A DNA stretch of 64,000 bases from Chloroflexota bacterium. GTDB taxonomy: Bacteria > Chloroflexota > Dormibacteria > Aeolococcales > Aeolococcaceae. A program made the translations under genes and the position numbers. This document shows positions 34,550 through 43,740 of the stretch, one piece after another; the first letter of the stretch is position 1; the number at the start of each line of letters is the position of its first letter. The notes under the pieces are model-generated. The model was given only the letters and a program-made list of their open reading frames with translations, did not search any database and had not been told where the DNA came from. Where the stretch lies: positions 69,088 through 133,087 of the forward strand of contig VBIQ01000006.1 in the NCBI GenBank assembly GCA_005880985.1, written 5' to 3'.

Positions 34550-35361
34550 TGAGCGGCAGCGTCCAGAGCCAGGCAGCACCGGTCCGGATCGACCTCGACG
34601 GCAGCGGTGTGCTCCAGGTGACGCTGGCCCGCCCGGAGAAGCGCAACGCCCTGACCTGGGAGACCTTCGAGCTGCTCGACGAGGCATTCGGCGGGCGTGC
34701 CCATCAGCCGGAGGTGCGCGCGGTGGTGCTCCGCGGCGAGGGGAAGGGGTTCTGCGCCGGTCTCGACCTCGGCATCCTGGGCAGCATCGGCGGCGACGCC
34801 GGCGACACCCGCGGTGGCGGTGCGGCCATCCAGGCCGTGCTCGACCGCATGGAGGCCTGCCCGCGACCGACGCTGGCGGTGGTGCACGGGGCCTGCATCG
34901 GCGGCGGTGTCGCCCTGATGCTCGCCTGCGATCTCCGAGTCGCCTCGGAGGACGCGGGGTTCGCGATTCGCGAGATGCGCTACGCCTTCCTTCCCGACCT
35001 CGGTCATCTCCACCGGCTGCAGCGCGAGGTCGGGCCGGCCCGGGCCAAGGAGGCGGTGTTCTTCGGTGAGGAGCTGAGCGCCTCCACCCTGCAACGATGG
35101 GGGGTGCTCAACGAGGTGGTCCCGCCTGGCGATCTCGACGACTGCGCTCGACGGTGGCGGCAGCGGTGCGCCGCCGCTGCGCCGCTGGCGGTGGCGGCCG
35201 CCAAGGAGCTGATGCTGCGCGACCCGGCCGGTATCGACGGGGCCGCCAGCCAGCGCGGTGCGCTCGAGGCGAACACCTCCCGCCTGCTGCGCAGCGCCGA
35301 TTTCCGCGAGGGGCTCGACGCGCTGATGGAGCGGCGGGCGCCGCGCTTCCGGGGCGAGTAG
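34549..35361 (+). CDS. Enoyl-CoA hydratase/isomerase family protein
   Basis: This 270-residue crotonase-fold protein has GKGFCAGLDLGILG and VHGACIGGGVALMLACDLRVASEDAGFAIREMRYAFLPDLGHLHRLQREVG. The first Glu of the standard pair appears to be replaced by Ala/Asp-type residues, while the oxyanion-hole segments are kept. The substrate cannot be told from sequence. It is translationally coupled to mtnP and lies six bases before glpK, so it is in an operon with no obvious single pathway. Confidence 0.85.
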   Translation: MSGSVQSQAAPVRIDLDGSGVLQVTLARPEKRNALTWETFELLDEAFGGRAHQPEVRAVVLRGEGKGFCAGLDLGILGSIGGDAGDTRGGGAAIQAVLDRMEACPRPTLAVVHGACIGGGVALMLACDLRVASEDAGFAIREMRYAFLPDLGHLHRLQREVGPARAKEAVFFGEELSASTLQRWGVLNEVVPPGDLDDCARRWRQRCAAAAPLAVAAAKELMLRDPAGIDGAASQRGALEANTSRLLRSADFREGLDALMERRAPRFRGE

Positions 35362-35366
35362 CAGCG

Positions 35367-36857
35367 GTGGGCGCACCCGTCCTGCTGGCGATCGACCAGG
35401 GGACCACCGGAACCACCTGCCTGCTGGTCGGCGTCGACGGCGTGGTACAGCGACGCGCCTACCGCCAGGTGCCGGTGAGCTATCCCCGACCCGGCTGGGT
35501 GGAGCAGGACGCCGAGGCGCTCTGGGCCTCGGTGCTCGGGGCCAGCGACGAGCTGCTCGCCGACGGGGCCAAGCCGGCGGCCCTGGGGATCACCAATCAG
35601 CGCGAGACCCTGGTGGTCTTCCACCGCGACACGCTGCGCGCGGTGGCGCCGGCGATCGTCTGGCAGTGCCGGCGCAGCGCCGATCTGTGCACCGCCCACC
35701 GCGAGGCCGGCGATGAGCCCGAGGTGCGCCGGCGCACCGGCCTGCTGCTCGACCCGTACTTCAGTGCCACCAAGCTGGAGTGGCTGCTGCGCGAGCGACC
35801 CGAGCTGAGGCTTCGGGCGGAGGCAGGCGAGCTCTGCGCCGCAACCGTGGACGCCTGGTTGGTCGCCCGCCTCACCGGGGGACGGACGCTGGCCACCGAC
35901 GCGTCCAACGCCAGCCGGACGCTGCTCTACGACCTCCACACCCGCAACTGGAGCGAGGAGCTCTGCCGGCTGTTCTCAGTTCCCGGCGCCATGCTCCCCG
36001 AGGTCGTCGCCAGCGCCGGCCGCATCGGGGTGACCGATCCGGATGCGTTCGGCGGTCGACGCATCGCCATCGCCGGGCTGGCCGGTGACCAGCAGTCGGC
36101 TCTCTTCGGTCAGGCGTGCCTGCGTCCGGGGATGAGCAAGAACACCTACGGCACCGGCTCGTTCGTGCTCGCCAACATCGGCGCCGCGGCCGTCGATCCG
36201 GGACACGGCCTGCTCACCACCGTTGCCTGGCGGCTGGGGGATGCCGACACCTTCGCCCTCGAGGGCAGCATCTTTGTGACCGGAGCCGGGTTGCAATGGC
36301 TGCGCGACGGGCTGGGGCTGCTCGGCAGCGCCGCCGAGGCAGGACCGCTGTTCGACAGCGTTCCCGACAGTCACGGCTGCATCTTCGTCCCCGCCCTCAG
36401 CGGTCTTGGCGCCCCTTACTGGGACCCCGATGCACGCGGAGCCCTGCTGGGGCTCACCGCCGGTGTGGCCCGCGCTCACCTCGTCCGCGCCGTGGTCGAA
36501 GCCATGGCGTTCCGGACCCGCGACGTCGTCGAGGCGATGGAGGCCACCGGTGGCATCGCCTTCTCCGAGCTTCGCGTCGACGGCGGTGCCAGCGTGATGG
36601 ATGGCCTCTGCCAGTTTCAGGCGGACCTGCTGGGGATCCCCGTCGCCCGCGCGGCCTCGACCGAGACCACCGCCGTCGGCGCCGCCTGGCTGGCGGCGGT
36701 GGGCGAGGGGCTGGCGGCCGGGCCCGAGGAGGTGGCCGCCGGGTGGCGCCCCGGGCGCCGATTCGAGCCGGCGACGCCGGGCCGGCGGCCGGCGGAGAGC
36801 TACGCCGCCTGGGGTGAGGCGGTCGAGCGGGTCCGCAGCCGGTCGCGCCGGCGGTGA
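35367..36857 (+). CDS. glpK: Glycerol kinase
   Basis: This 496-residue FGGY-family kinase phosphorylates glycerol at the 3-position. Phosphate-1 AIDQGTTGTTCLL, then GITNQRETLVVF, IVWQCRRSADLC, LAGDQQSALFGQACLRPGMSKNTYGTGSFV and VDGGASVMDGLCQFQADLLGIPV are all glycerol-kinase patterns (the QRE and WQ residues bind glycerol). GTG start six bases after the previous stop. No glycerol facilitator or glpD is nearby. A hairpin follows the stop. Confidence 0.93.
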   Translation: MGAPVLLAIDQGTTGTTCLLVGVDGVVQRRAYRQVPVSYPRPGWVEQDAEALWASVLGASDELLADGAKPAALGITNQRETLVVFHRDTLRAVAPAIVWQCRRSADLCTAHREAGDEPEVRRRTGLLLDPYFSATKLEWLLRERPELRLRAEAGELCAATVDAWLVARLTGGRTLATDASNASRTLLYDLHTRNWSEELCRLFSVPGAMLPEVVASAGRIGVTDPDAFGGRRIAIAGLAGDQQSALFGQACLRPGMSKNTYGTGSFVLANIGAAAVDPGHGLLTTVAWRLGDADTFALEGSIFVTGAGLQWLRDGLGLLGSAAEAGPLFDSVPDSHGCIFVPALSGLGAPYWDPDARGALLGLTAGVARAHLVRAVVEAMAFRTRDVVEAMEATGGIAFSELRVDGGASVMDGLCQFQADLLGIPVARAASTETTAVGAAWLAAVGEGLAAGPEEVAAGWRPGRRFEPATPGRRPAESYAAWGEAVERVRSRSRRR

Positions 36858-36870
36858 CGGGTTAAATCGA

Positions 36871-36900
36871 ACAGGCCGGCGAGTGAACCCACCGGCCTGT
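36871..36900 (+). terminator. Terminator-like hairpin after glpK
   Basis: ACAGGCCGG (36871-36879) and CCGGCCTGT (36892-36900) form a perfect nine-base stem with a 12-base loop, 14 bases after the glpK stop. There is no T-run. A second weaker hairpin (CAGCCC/GGGCTG, 36966-36984) follows in the same gap. The position at an operon end supports termination. Confidence 0.5.
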
Positions 36901-37099
36901 CCAAGGAAGGGAATGAGCTTCGAATTTCGGGGCGGCACTCGACGCCGCAGAACGACTCTAGTCCCCAGCCCGTCCCCGGGGCTGTAAGGAACCCATGCAG
37001 ACTTGTAAACGAGTGTGAGCCTGGCTGCTCTGCGCAGTTTACTCCGATCGGCGCCGGTCCGGGTGGCGGGGTCGGGTTATGCTCCCCCCGCCTCCAGCC

Positions 37100-37678
37100 A
37101 TGCCCAGCCGCCACGCCATCCTCTACGACGTCGTCCGCTGGCGCGGGAATCGCCTGCTGCTGCTGCTGTTTGCCACTGTCTTCCTGCTCACCACCGCCTT
37201 CACCCTGCTGCTGAGACCAAGCAGCGGGGTCGGGCTCTACCCGGTGATGTCGGTGTTTCTCTACGGGATCGCGGCATCGCTCTGGTTGCGCCAGCGCTTC
37301 ACCTACCTGACCGTCGAGGGCGACGAGCTGGTCGTCCACATCATGGGGCGCCGCCAGCGGGTTCCTCTCGACCGGGTTCGCCGGGCCCGGGTCGCCCGCC
37401 TGGGCACGGTGTTCGACCGCCCCGACCGGCGGCGCCTCCTCCCCGGCCGGGGACGGCGGTGGCTGGACGAGCCCGCCCTGATGCTCCGGCTCGGCGGCGA
37501 TCCCGATGAGCTTGACGCGCTCCGGCGTGGCCTGGGTAGGAAGTTCGTGATCGAGGACTCGCTGGTGGTGCCGGTGGTCGACGCCGATCGCCTGCTCGCC
37601 GACATCGAGCGGGTCAGGCCGGCCGCATCGGGTCCGGGGGCCGGGGCGAGCCGGGGGGCGCGGAGGCGACGACGGTGA
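37100..37678 (+). CDS. Two-helix membrane protein with PH-like domain
   Basis: This 192-residue protein has a membrane hairpin (about 18-38 and 46-64) followed by a beta-rich domain (about 70-175: YLTVEGDELVVHIMGRRQRVPLDRVRRARVARLG). That pattern fits bacterial PH/YcxB-like membrane proteins, and the tail is Arg-rich. Function is unknown. A TATGCT at 37078-37083 could be its -10 box and the start of the whole mannosylation operon. Its stop overlaps the PMT start (GTGA). Confidence 0.75.
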   Translation: MPSRHAILYDVVRWRGNRLLLLLFATVFLLTTAFTLLLRPSSGVGLYPVMSVFLYGIAASLWLRQRFTYLTVEGDELVVHIMGRRQRVPLDRVRRARVARLGTVFDRPDRRRLLPGRGRRWLDEPALMLRLGGDPDELDALRRGLGRKFVIEDSLVVPVVDADRLLADIERVRPAASGPGAGASRGARRRRR

Positions 37679-39576
37679 CCCCGGCGGACACCACCGCCCG
37701 TCCCGCCACCGAGACGCGAGCGACCCTGCCGCTCGGGCCGGTGCCCCATCCTGGAGCTCGCGCCTTTCTCGGCCTGACCCGGGTCGACGTCGGGCTGGCG
37801 GTGGGCCTGGTGGTGCTGGCCTTCCTGCTGCGGCTGCTGAGCCCGATCTTTCCCGACGCGATTCCCCGCCCGCTCAGCAACCACCCGACAACGCCGCTCT
37901 CGGGGCTCGCCTTCCCCGTGAATGCCACCGGCTGTGTCGACAACGTGCCCGTCGGCCCGGGCGGCTCTCCACGGCGAGAGTGCGGCTTCGTCTTCGACGA
38001 GGTGTACTTCCCCGTCGACGCCGCCAAGGACCTGCACCGCGTCGACTACTTCGATCCCGAGCCGCCGCTCGCCAAGCTGCTGATGACGCCGCCGATCGCG
38101 CTCTTCGGCTTCACCTCGTGGACCTGGCGGCTCAGCACCGCCATCGCCGGCAGTCTGCTGGTGGGGCTGATCTACCTGATCGCCATGCGATTGCGGCGCG
38201 ATCGCTTCTTCGCCACCGCCGCGGCGCTCTTCATCTGTCTCGACGGGCTCGCCTTCGTCGAGTCACGCACCGGCGTCATCGACATCATCGCCATCTTCTT
38301 CGCGGCCCTGCTCTATTTCGCGTTCCTGCTCCACTGGCAGGCGCGGACCCGCACGCAATGGGTGGTGACGCTGTACCTGATGGCGGTGGTGGCGGGCCTT
38401 GCCTTCGGCGCCAAGCTGACGGCGCTGGCGCCGCTGGTGGTGGCCGCCTCACTGATCGCGGCCCGCTTCCTCGAACCCTGGCTGGTGCGACGGTCTGCCG
38501 TCCTGCAACGGATCGCCGCGCCCGGCCGGGGGGAGGCGGTGATGTGGCGCGACGCCGCCGGCGCGCGGCCGGGGTTGCACTACCTGGCGGCGCTGCTGGT
38601 CGCCGGCGCGGTCTTCTCCGCCTGTTTCTCGCGCTACCTGACCATCGACCACAACCAGGTCTTCCACTTCGACGGCTGTACCGTGCAGGGCGGGTTGACC
38701 GTCTCCAGCACCGAGCACGACCCCATCCCCGTTCTCCATGCCGGCGGCGTCACCCTTCCCGATCCGGCACGGGCGCTGCGCAACATCTACGCCGACATGC
38801 AGGCGTCGCTGCAGTACCACCAGGTCGAGTGCCACACCCATCCCTACTCGTCCGACTGGTACACGTGGCCGGCGGTCCTCCATCCGGTGCTGTTCTACGC
38901 CGACTACACCAGCTTCAAGACTGCGTCCGGCGCCGCCGAGACGGGATGGATCACCGACATGGGCAATCCCGCCGTGTGGTGGCTCGCCATCCCGGCCCTG
39001 CTCTTCTGCGTGTGGCGGGCGACATCGGGTGACCTACGCTGGCGGCTGGGAGTTGCCGGGCTCGGACTCGCCGCGCTGACCGCGATGATCGTCCTCTACC
39101 AGCACGCCGAGCATGGCCAGACGGTGAAGGTGCATCCCGGAGCCGGCTTCAATCTCGCCTTCATCGCCATGGGTCTGTTCTGCGGCCTGCTCACCCTCTC
39201 CGCGGTGATCTCGCGGCGATTCGTGCCCGCCTTCATCGTTCTCGGCTACCTGGCCGCCTGGCTGATGTGGGTCGACGGCAACCAGCATCGCGTCCTCTTC
39301 TACTACCACATGCTCGGAGCGCTCATCTTCGCGGTCCTCGCGCTCGCCTATGCGCTCACCGCGCTGCGGCGGCAGCGGCTGCAGATCGGCGGTCGCGTGG
39401 TCAGCCTGGCACCGGCTGCCTGGGCCGCGGTGGGAGTTGTCGTCGCCGCCTTCATCTTCTTCTACCCGGTCTGGACGGGGGCGCCGCAGACGTCCGCTGA
39501 TCACAACCAGCGGATCTGGCTCACCGACTGCACAGCGACCAATCAGGCGCACAACGACACTCCCTGCTGGCAGTGA
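37675..39576 (+). CDS. PMT-family protein O-mannosyltransferase
   Basis: This 633-residue GT-C enzyme (GT39) transfers mannose from polyprenyl-phosphate-mannose to Ser/Thr of exported proteins. The catalytic loop after helix 1 reads FDEVYFPVDAAKDLHRVDYFDPEPPLAKLLM, with the acidic DE pair, and ESRTGVIDIIAIFF is the second PMT signature. It has about 10-12 helices, with extracytoplasmic loops (about 300-400) and Trp-rich ends. The first 35 residues are cytoplasmic. Together with the DPM-synthase-like gene four kilobases downstream in the same operon it forms a plausible donor-plus-transferase set. Confidence 0.9.
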   Translation: MTPADTTARPATETRATLPLGPVPHPGARAFLGLTRVDVGLAVGLVVLAFLLRLLSPIFPDAIPRPLSNHPTTPLSGLAFPVNATGCVDNVPVGPGGSPRRECGFVFDEVYFPVDAAKDLHRVDYFDPEPPLAKLLMTPPIALFGFTSWTWRLSTAIAGSLLVGLIYLIAMRLRRDRFFATAAALFICLDGLAFVESRTGVIDIIAIFFAALLYFAFLLHWQARTRTQWVVTLYLMAVVAGLAFGAKLTALAPLVVAASLIAARFLEPWLVRRSAVLQRIAAPGRGEAVMWRDAAGARPGLHYLAALLVAGAVFSACFSRYLTIDHNQVFHFDGCTVQGGLTVSSTEHDPIPVLHAGGVTLPDPARALRNIYADMQASLQYHQVECHTHPYSSDWYTWPAVLHPVLFYADYTSFKTASGAAETGWITDMGNPAVWWLAIPALLFCVWRATSGDLRWRLGVAGLGLAALTAMIVLYQHAEHGQTVKVHPGAGFNLAFIAMGLFCGLLTLSAVISRRFVPAFIVLGYLAAWLMWVDGNQHRVLFYYHMLGALIFAVLALAYALTALRRQRLQIGGRVVSLAPAAWAAVGVVVAAFIFFYPVWTGAPQTSADHNQRIWLTDCTATNQAHNDTPCWQ

Positions 39577-41825
39577 CGGCGGTGGTGGCGCTGTACTGGC
39601 TGCTCACCGCGGTGGCGGGAGCGGCGGTGGCCTCGCTGCTGCGGATGCCGCTGCGGTTCGAGGAGCGGATCGCCATCGCGGTGGTGACCGGGCTGGCGGG
39701 TGGAGCTGTCGCCGCCTTCTTCACCACCCTGATCGCGGGGATGACCAGCGGCACGGTGCTCGCCGGGCCACTGCTCCTCGGCGTGGTAGCCGCCCGCATC
39801 TCCCTCGGCACCGGGGATCCGCTGCGGCCCTGGCGAGACTCGTGGAGCGAGCTGCGCGCCCGGCGCCGGACGGTGGAGCTCGGGGTGATGGCCGGGGTGA
39901 CGGCGCTGAGCGTGGCCGGAGCCGCGGTGCTCTTCGCCCACACCCTGTTCGTCGGAGAGCGCGGCACCATCGATGCCGGCTTCAGCACGGTGTGGGCCGA
40001 CTGGTCGCTGCACGCGACCACCGCCAGCAGCTTCGCCGCGGGGCACAACCTGCCGCCGCAGAACCCGATCTTCAGCGGCACCGCGCTGCGCTACCCGTTC
40101 ATGCCCGACTTCCAGTCGGGGATGCTGATGACCCTGGGGTGGGGGGTCGAGGCGGCGCTGGCGGTGCCCGGCGCCCTGCTGATGGTCGCCGCCACCGTGC
40201 TGGTGGTCTCGCTGACCCGCCGGCTCACCGGCTCGACCGCCGCCGGTGTCGTCGCCATCGCGGTCTGCCTGCTCGGCGGCGGGCTCGGCGCCGCCGGCCT
40301 CTGGTGGGACGGTTGCAGCCGCGCCGGCATGGAGGCGGCGCAGTGCAGTCCCGCCACCGCGCTGCTCCATCCCGGCACGGTGGTCGCGGTGGTGCGGCAC
40401 ATCCCCGACACCATCGCGTCCCAGCCACGTGCCTACGACGGGCTGCAGGCCGCGTCGCAGCAGCAACCGTTCGGAAACCTGGACTGGTACACGCCGCTGC
40501 TCGCCTGGTGGCTCCCTCAGCGGTCCTTCGTCTTCGGGTTCGCGATGACGGTGGCGGTGCTGCTGCTGCTCGCCGCCGCGGTGCGGGAGCCCGCCCGTGC
40601 CTGGCCGGTGTTCCTCGTGGCCGGGGCGCTGGCGGGGCTGCTGCCGCTCTTCCATGTCCATTCGCTGATCGCCCTGGTGCTGGCGCTACCGCTGGTGGCC
40701 TGGCGGTACCGGCGCCGCGAGTGGTGGGGATTCGCGGGCGCCGCCTTCGTGGTCGCCGTGCCCCGCCTGGTACAGCTCGCCCTCGGCGGTCACGGGTCGC
40801 CGACCGGGCCCTACGGCAGCGACGTCTTTCCGTGGTTCGAACCCGGCTGGCTGTCGCAGGCGGCCAGCACCTGCATCGACGACCGGTGCAGCACCCCGCG
40901 CTTCGATCTCAGCGTGGCCGGCGGGGTACGGGCCGCGGTGACCTCGGTGCGGGTGCTGGTCAGCCCGAGCTGGTGGGCCTTCTGGATCATCAACACCGGA
41001 GTGCTGTTGCCCCTGTGCACCGTGCTTCTGCTGGCCTCGCCGGCGCGTCGGGCGCGGTGGCTGCGAGTCGGCCCTGCCGCGGCGCGAGCGCTGGGGACGG
41101 TGTCGGACGAGGCGTTGCGCTGGTGTCTGCCGTTCTTGGTGGTGTTCGCACTCGCCAACGTGGTCGTCTTCCAGACCTGGGACTGGGACAACACCAAGCT
41201 GCTCGTCTACTGGCAGCTCGCCGCCGGCATCCTCGCCGGCGCCTGGCTGGTGGGCTGGTGGCGGCGCGGCCGCTGGCGCGCCCTGGTCGCCACCGCAACC
41301 CTGGTGACCCTGCTGGGCACCGGCGCGGTGGTGATGCTGCAGTTTCTTCCCGGTCTGCATGGGCCGGGGTCGCCGCCGCCCGCGCCGGACGCGTTGGGCC
41401 GCTTGATGCCGCAGTCCCCGTTCGTCTGGGCGAGCCGCGACGACCAGGCTCTCGCGGCCACCGTCAGGACATCGACCGATCCCCACGCGGTGTTCCTCAC
41501 CGGTGGCAAGCCCGACGACCCGGTGCTCACCCTGGGGGGACGCAGCGCGGTGCTGGGATACGGCGGCTGGCTCTGGAGCTACGGCATCGACTTCGGCACC
41601 AGGCCGGCCGACGTCGTCACCATGTACCGCGGCTGCGCCGACAGCCAGAGCGAATGCCCGGTTCCCGGGTTGTTGCGGCGCTACCGTGTCTCCTACGTGG
41701 AGATCGGCGCCTGGGAGCGTGACCCCGGTCACGGCCTCGCCCTGCGCGAGGCGTGGTGGTCGGCACACTTCCCGATCCTGACCCGGGCCGGGAACACCGT
41801 CATCTACGATGTGCGCCGCGCATGA
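39573..41825 (+). CDS. Large multi-pass GT-C-like membrane protein
   Basis: This 750-residue protein has about 13-15 membrane helices. An early extracytoplasmic loop (residues 125-185) contains GTIDAGFSTVWADWSLHATTASSF ... NPIFSGTALRYPFMPDFQSG, the kind of acidic loop found in GT-C glycosyltransferases and DUF2298-like proteins. The last 130 residues form a soluble extracytoplasmic domain (HAVFLTGGKPDDPVLTLGGRSAVLGYGGWLWSYG). The donor is presumably polyprenyl-linked sugar, and the acceptor is unknown. GTG start, overlapping the PMT stop. Confidence 0.78.
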   Translation: MTAVVALYWLLTAVAGAAVASLLRMPLRFEERIAIAVVTGLAGGAVAAFFTTLIAGMTSGTVLAGPLLLGVVAARISLGTGDPLRPWRDSWSELRARRRTVELGVMAGVTALSVAGAAVLFAHTLFVGERGTIDAGFSTVWADWSLHATTASSFAAGHNLPPQNPIFSGTALRYPFMPDFQSGMLMTLGWGVEAALAVPGALLMVAATVLVVSLTRRLTGSTAAGVVAIAVCLLGGGLGAAGLWWDGCSRAGMEAAQCSPATALLHPGTVVAVVRHIPDTIASQPRAYDGLQAASQQQPFGNLDWYTPLLAWWLPQRSFVFGFAMTVAVLLLLAAAVREPARAWPVFLVAGALAGLLPLFHVHSLIALVLALPLVAWRYRRREWWGFAGAAFVVAVPRLVQLALGGHGSPTGPYGSDVFPWFEPGWLSQAASTCIDDRCSTPRFDLSVAGGVRAAVTSVRVLVSPSWWAFWIINTGVLLPLCTVLLLASPARRARWLRVGPAAARALGTVSDEALRWCLPFLVVFALANVVVFQTWDWDNTKLLVYWQLAAGILAGAWLVGWWRRGRWRALVATATLVTLLGTGAVVMLQFLPGLHGPGSPPPAPDALGRLMPQSPFVWASRDDQALAATVRTSTDPHAVFLTGGKPDDPVLTLGGRSAVLGYGGWLWSYGIDFGTRPADVVTMYRGCADSQSECPVPGLLRRYRVSYVEIGAWERDPGHGLALREAWWSAHFPILTRAGNTVIYDVRRA

Positions 41826-42541
41826 GCGAAAGGCCGCGGAGCATCACCGCCGTCCTTCCCGCGTACAACGAGGCGGCGGTGATCGCCAGCACCGCACGTC
41901 GCGTCGACGGCGTGCTGCGCCGGAGCGGTGCTGTCGAGTGGGAGATCATCGTCGTCGACGACGGCAGCCACGATGGCACCGGCGACACGGTGCGGGCGCT
42001 CGCCAGCGAGCTTCCCGAGATGCGCGTGGTGGCCCATCCCGTCAATCGCGGTTACGGCGCCGCCCTTCGCAGCGGGTTCGGCGCGGCGCGGAGTGAGGCC
42101 ATCTGGCTGCTCGACAGCGATGGCCAGTTCGATCCCGCCGACCTCGCGCTGCTGCTGCCCCACTACGGCCACGACGCGGTGGTCGCCGGTCACCGGGTCA
42201 GCCGCAGCGACCCACTCGGGCGCAGGCTCAGCAACCGAGCCTTCTTCGCCCTGGTGCGGCTCAGCGTCGGCCGGCTGGCGGCGGACATCAACTGCGGCTT
42301 CAAGCTCTTCCCGCGCGCGGTCGGCGTGGGCCTGACCGCCGACGGTGCCATGGTCTCCACCGAGCTGCTGCTGCGGGCTCATCGCGCCGGCTATCGGATC
42401 GTCGACGTTCCCGTGAGTCATCACCCCCGCACCAGCGGCGTCGCCACCGGCACTCATCCGCGCGTGGTGCTGCGCGCCTTCGGCGAGCTCGCCCGAGTGC
42501 GACGGATGGCGACGCCGATGGCGCCGCCGGAGGTGCGATGA
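41822..42541 (+). CDS. DPM-synthase-like GT2 glycosyltransferase
   Basis: This 239-residue soluble GT2 enzyme has AVLPAYNEAAVIAST, IIVVDDGSHDGTGDT, NRGYGAALRSGFGAA and WLLDSDGQFDP (the DxD site is DSDGQ). This is the pattern of dolichyl/polyprenyl-phosphate mannose synthases, though specificity for mannose is inferred from the PMT context. It lacks the C-terminal membrane part of some relatives. It is coupled to both neighbours by four-base overlaps. Confidence 0.87.
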   Translation: MSERPRSITAVLPAYNEAAVIASTARRVDGVLRRSGAVEWEIIVVDDGSHDGTGDTVRALASELPEMRVVAHPVNRGYGAALRSGFGAARSEAIWLLDSDGQFDPADLALLLPHYGHDAVVAGHRVSRSDPLGRRLSNRAFFALVRLSVGRLAADINCGFKLFPRAVGVGLTADGAMVSTELLLRAHRAGYRIVDVPVSHHPRTSGVATGTHPRVVLRAFGELARVRRMATPMAPPEVR

Positions 42542-43740
42542 GCGCTCTCAGCATGGCCCTCGCCCAGGGGAGGGCCATGGCGGCGGCGACCCGCGGTCGC
42601 GAGAGTCTCGCCACCTGGCGAGCCGTTGCCGCGCCGTGGGCGGTGGCGCACCTGCTGGGACTGCTGGTGCCGGTGCTGGTGACGTGGCAGCTCAGCACCT
42701 CCACCGGCTTTCCCGGCGCCTCCGAGCTGCGCGCCGCGTTCGACCGCTGGGACACCGGCAGCTACGTCGCCATCGCCGAGCACGGCTATCCGTCTCAACT
42801 CGACTTCCGCCTCGACCATGGCGGCTATCTGACCGGCTTTCTGCCGGGATATCCGCTGCTGATCCGCGCCCTGATGCTGGTGATCCCCGACGCCGTCGCC
42901 GCCGGACTGATCGTCAGCGCCATCTGCTCCGCCATCGGGCTGTTCTACGTCGCCAGGCTGATCGAGGCCGAGCGGGACCGGGGCGATGGGCGATTCGCCG
43001 CCTGGTGCCTGGCCCTCTATCCCTTCGCCTTCTTCCTGATCGCCGTCTACAGCGAGAGTGCCTTCCTGGCGGCGGCGGCGGCATGCCTCTATCACGCGCG
43101 CCACCGATCCTTTGCAGCGGCCTGCGTGATCGGCGCCCTCGCCGGCTCGGTGCGCGTCACCGGGCTCGCATTGGCGCCGGCGCTGCTCCTCGAGCACCTC
43201 CGGCGGGGTCGCCGCGGCCGGGGTGACGCTCGACTCGTGCTCGTCCTCCTGGTCCCGCTGCCCCTGCTCCTCTTCGGGGTCTACACCAGCGTGCACAGCG
43301 GTGACGCGCTCGCCTACCTGCACGCCCAGTCGTCGCCGTCCTTCGGCCACGCCGCGGCGTGGCCCTGGACCGGGGCGCGCACCACCTGGGACGTTGTCGT
43401 CAACAGCAGGGCCCCGGCCTCGCTGACAGCTGTCTTCGCGCCCGAGCTGGTCTTCGGCATCGGTGGCGCGGTCGGGTGTGTGCTCGCCTGGTGGTGGTGC
43501 CGGCGGGGGCGGCTCCCGGTGTCCCTGGCTGCCTACACCACCGCGGTGTACCTGATGGCCACCTCGTTGTCGTTCTGGCGCTCGGTCCCCCGCTACGAGG
43601 TGGCGATGTTCCCGCTCCTCATCCTGCTGGCCGACGTCACCCGGGCGCGGCCGGCTTGGAGGAGCGTCCTGGTCACCGCCTCCGCCGGCCTCCTTGCCTT
43701 TGGCGCTGCCGTCTTCGCCGAGGGCCGGTGGCTGGGATGA
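42538..43740 (+). CDS. PIG-V-like GT-C mannosyltransferase
   Basis: This 400-residue membrane protein has about ten helices. The first luminal-type loop carries AFDRWDTGSYVAIAEHGYPS, the RWD-x-xxY motif of PIG-V/GPI-mannosyltransferase II-like bacterial proteins. FLPGYPLLIRAL and AVYSESAFLAAAAA are further family motifs. It probably uses a polyprenyl-phosphate sugar on the extracytoplasmic side. It sits in the mannosylation operon between the donor synthase and an amidohydrolase. Confidence 0.83.
   Translation: MSALSMALAQGRAMAAATRGRESLATWRAVAAPWAVAHLLGLLVPVLVTWQLSTSTGFPGASELRAAFDRWDTGSYVAIAEHGYPSQLDFRLDHGGYLTGFLPGYPLLIRALMLVIPDAVAAGLIVSAICSAIGLFYVARLIEAERDRGDGRFAAWCLALYPFAFFLIAVYSESAFLAAAAACLYHARHRSFAAACVIGALAGSVRVTGLALAPALLLEHLRRGRRGRGDARLVLVLLVPLPLLLFGVYTSVHSGDALAYLHAQSSPSFGHAAAWPWTGARTTWDVVVNSRAPASLTAVFAPELVFGIGGAVGCVLAWWWCRRGRLPVSLAAYTTAVYLMATSLSFWRSVPRYEVAMFPLLILLADVTRARPAWRSVLVTASAGLLAFGAAVFAEGRWLG

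Noticed and set aside
33653..34687. N-terminal extension of the second cNMP-binding protein
   Set aside because: The reverse frame stays open through mtnP, but that part has no domain pattern and mtnP is certain on the other strand.
37016..37099. Second gene or small RNA between glpK and the PH-like gene
   Set aside because: Only short frames and two hairpins are present, with no ribosome site in a sensible place and no conserved RNA pattern.
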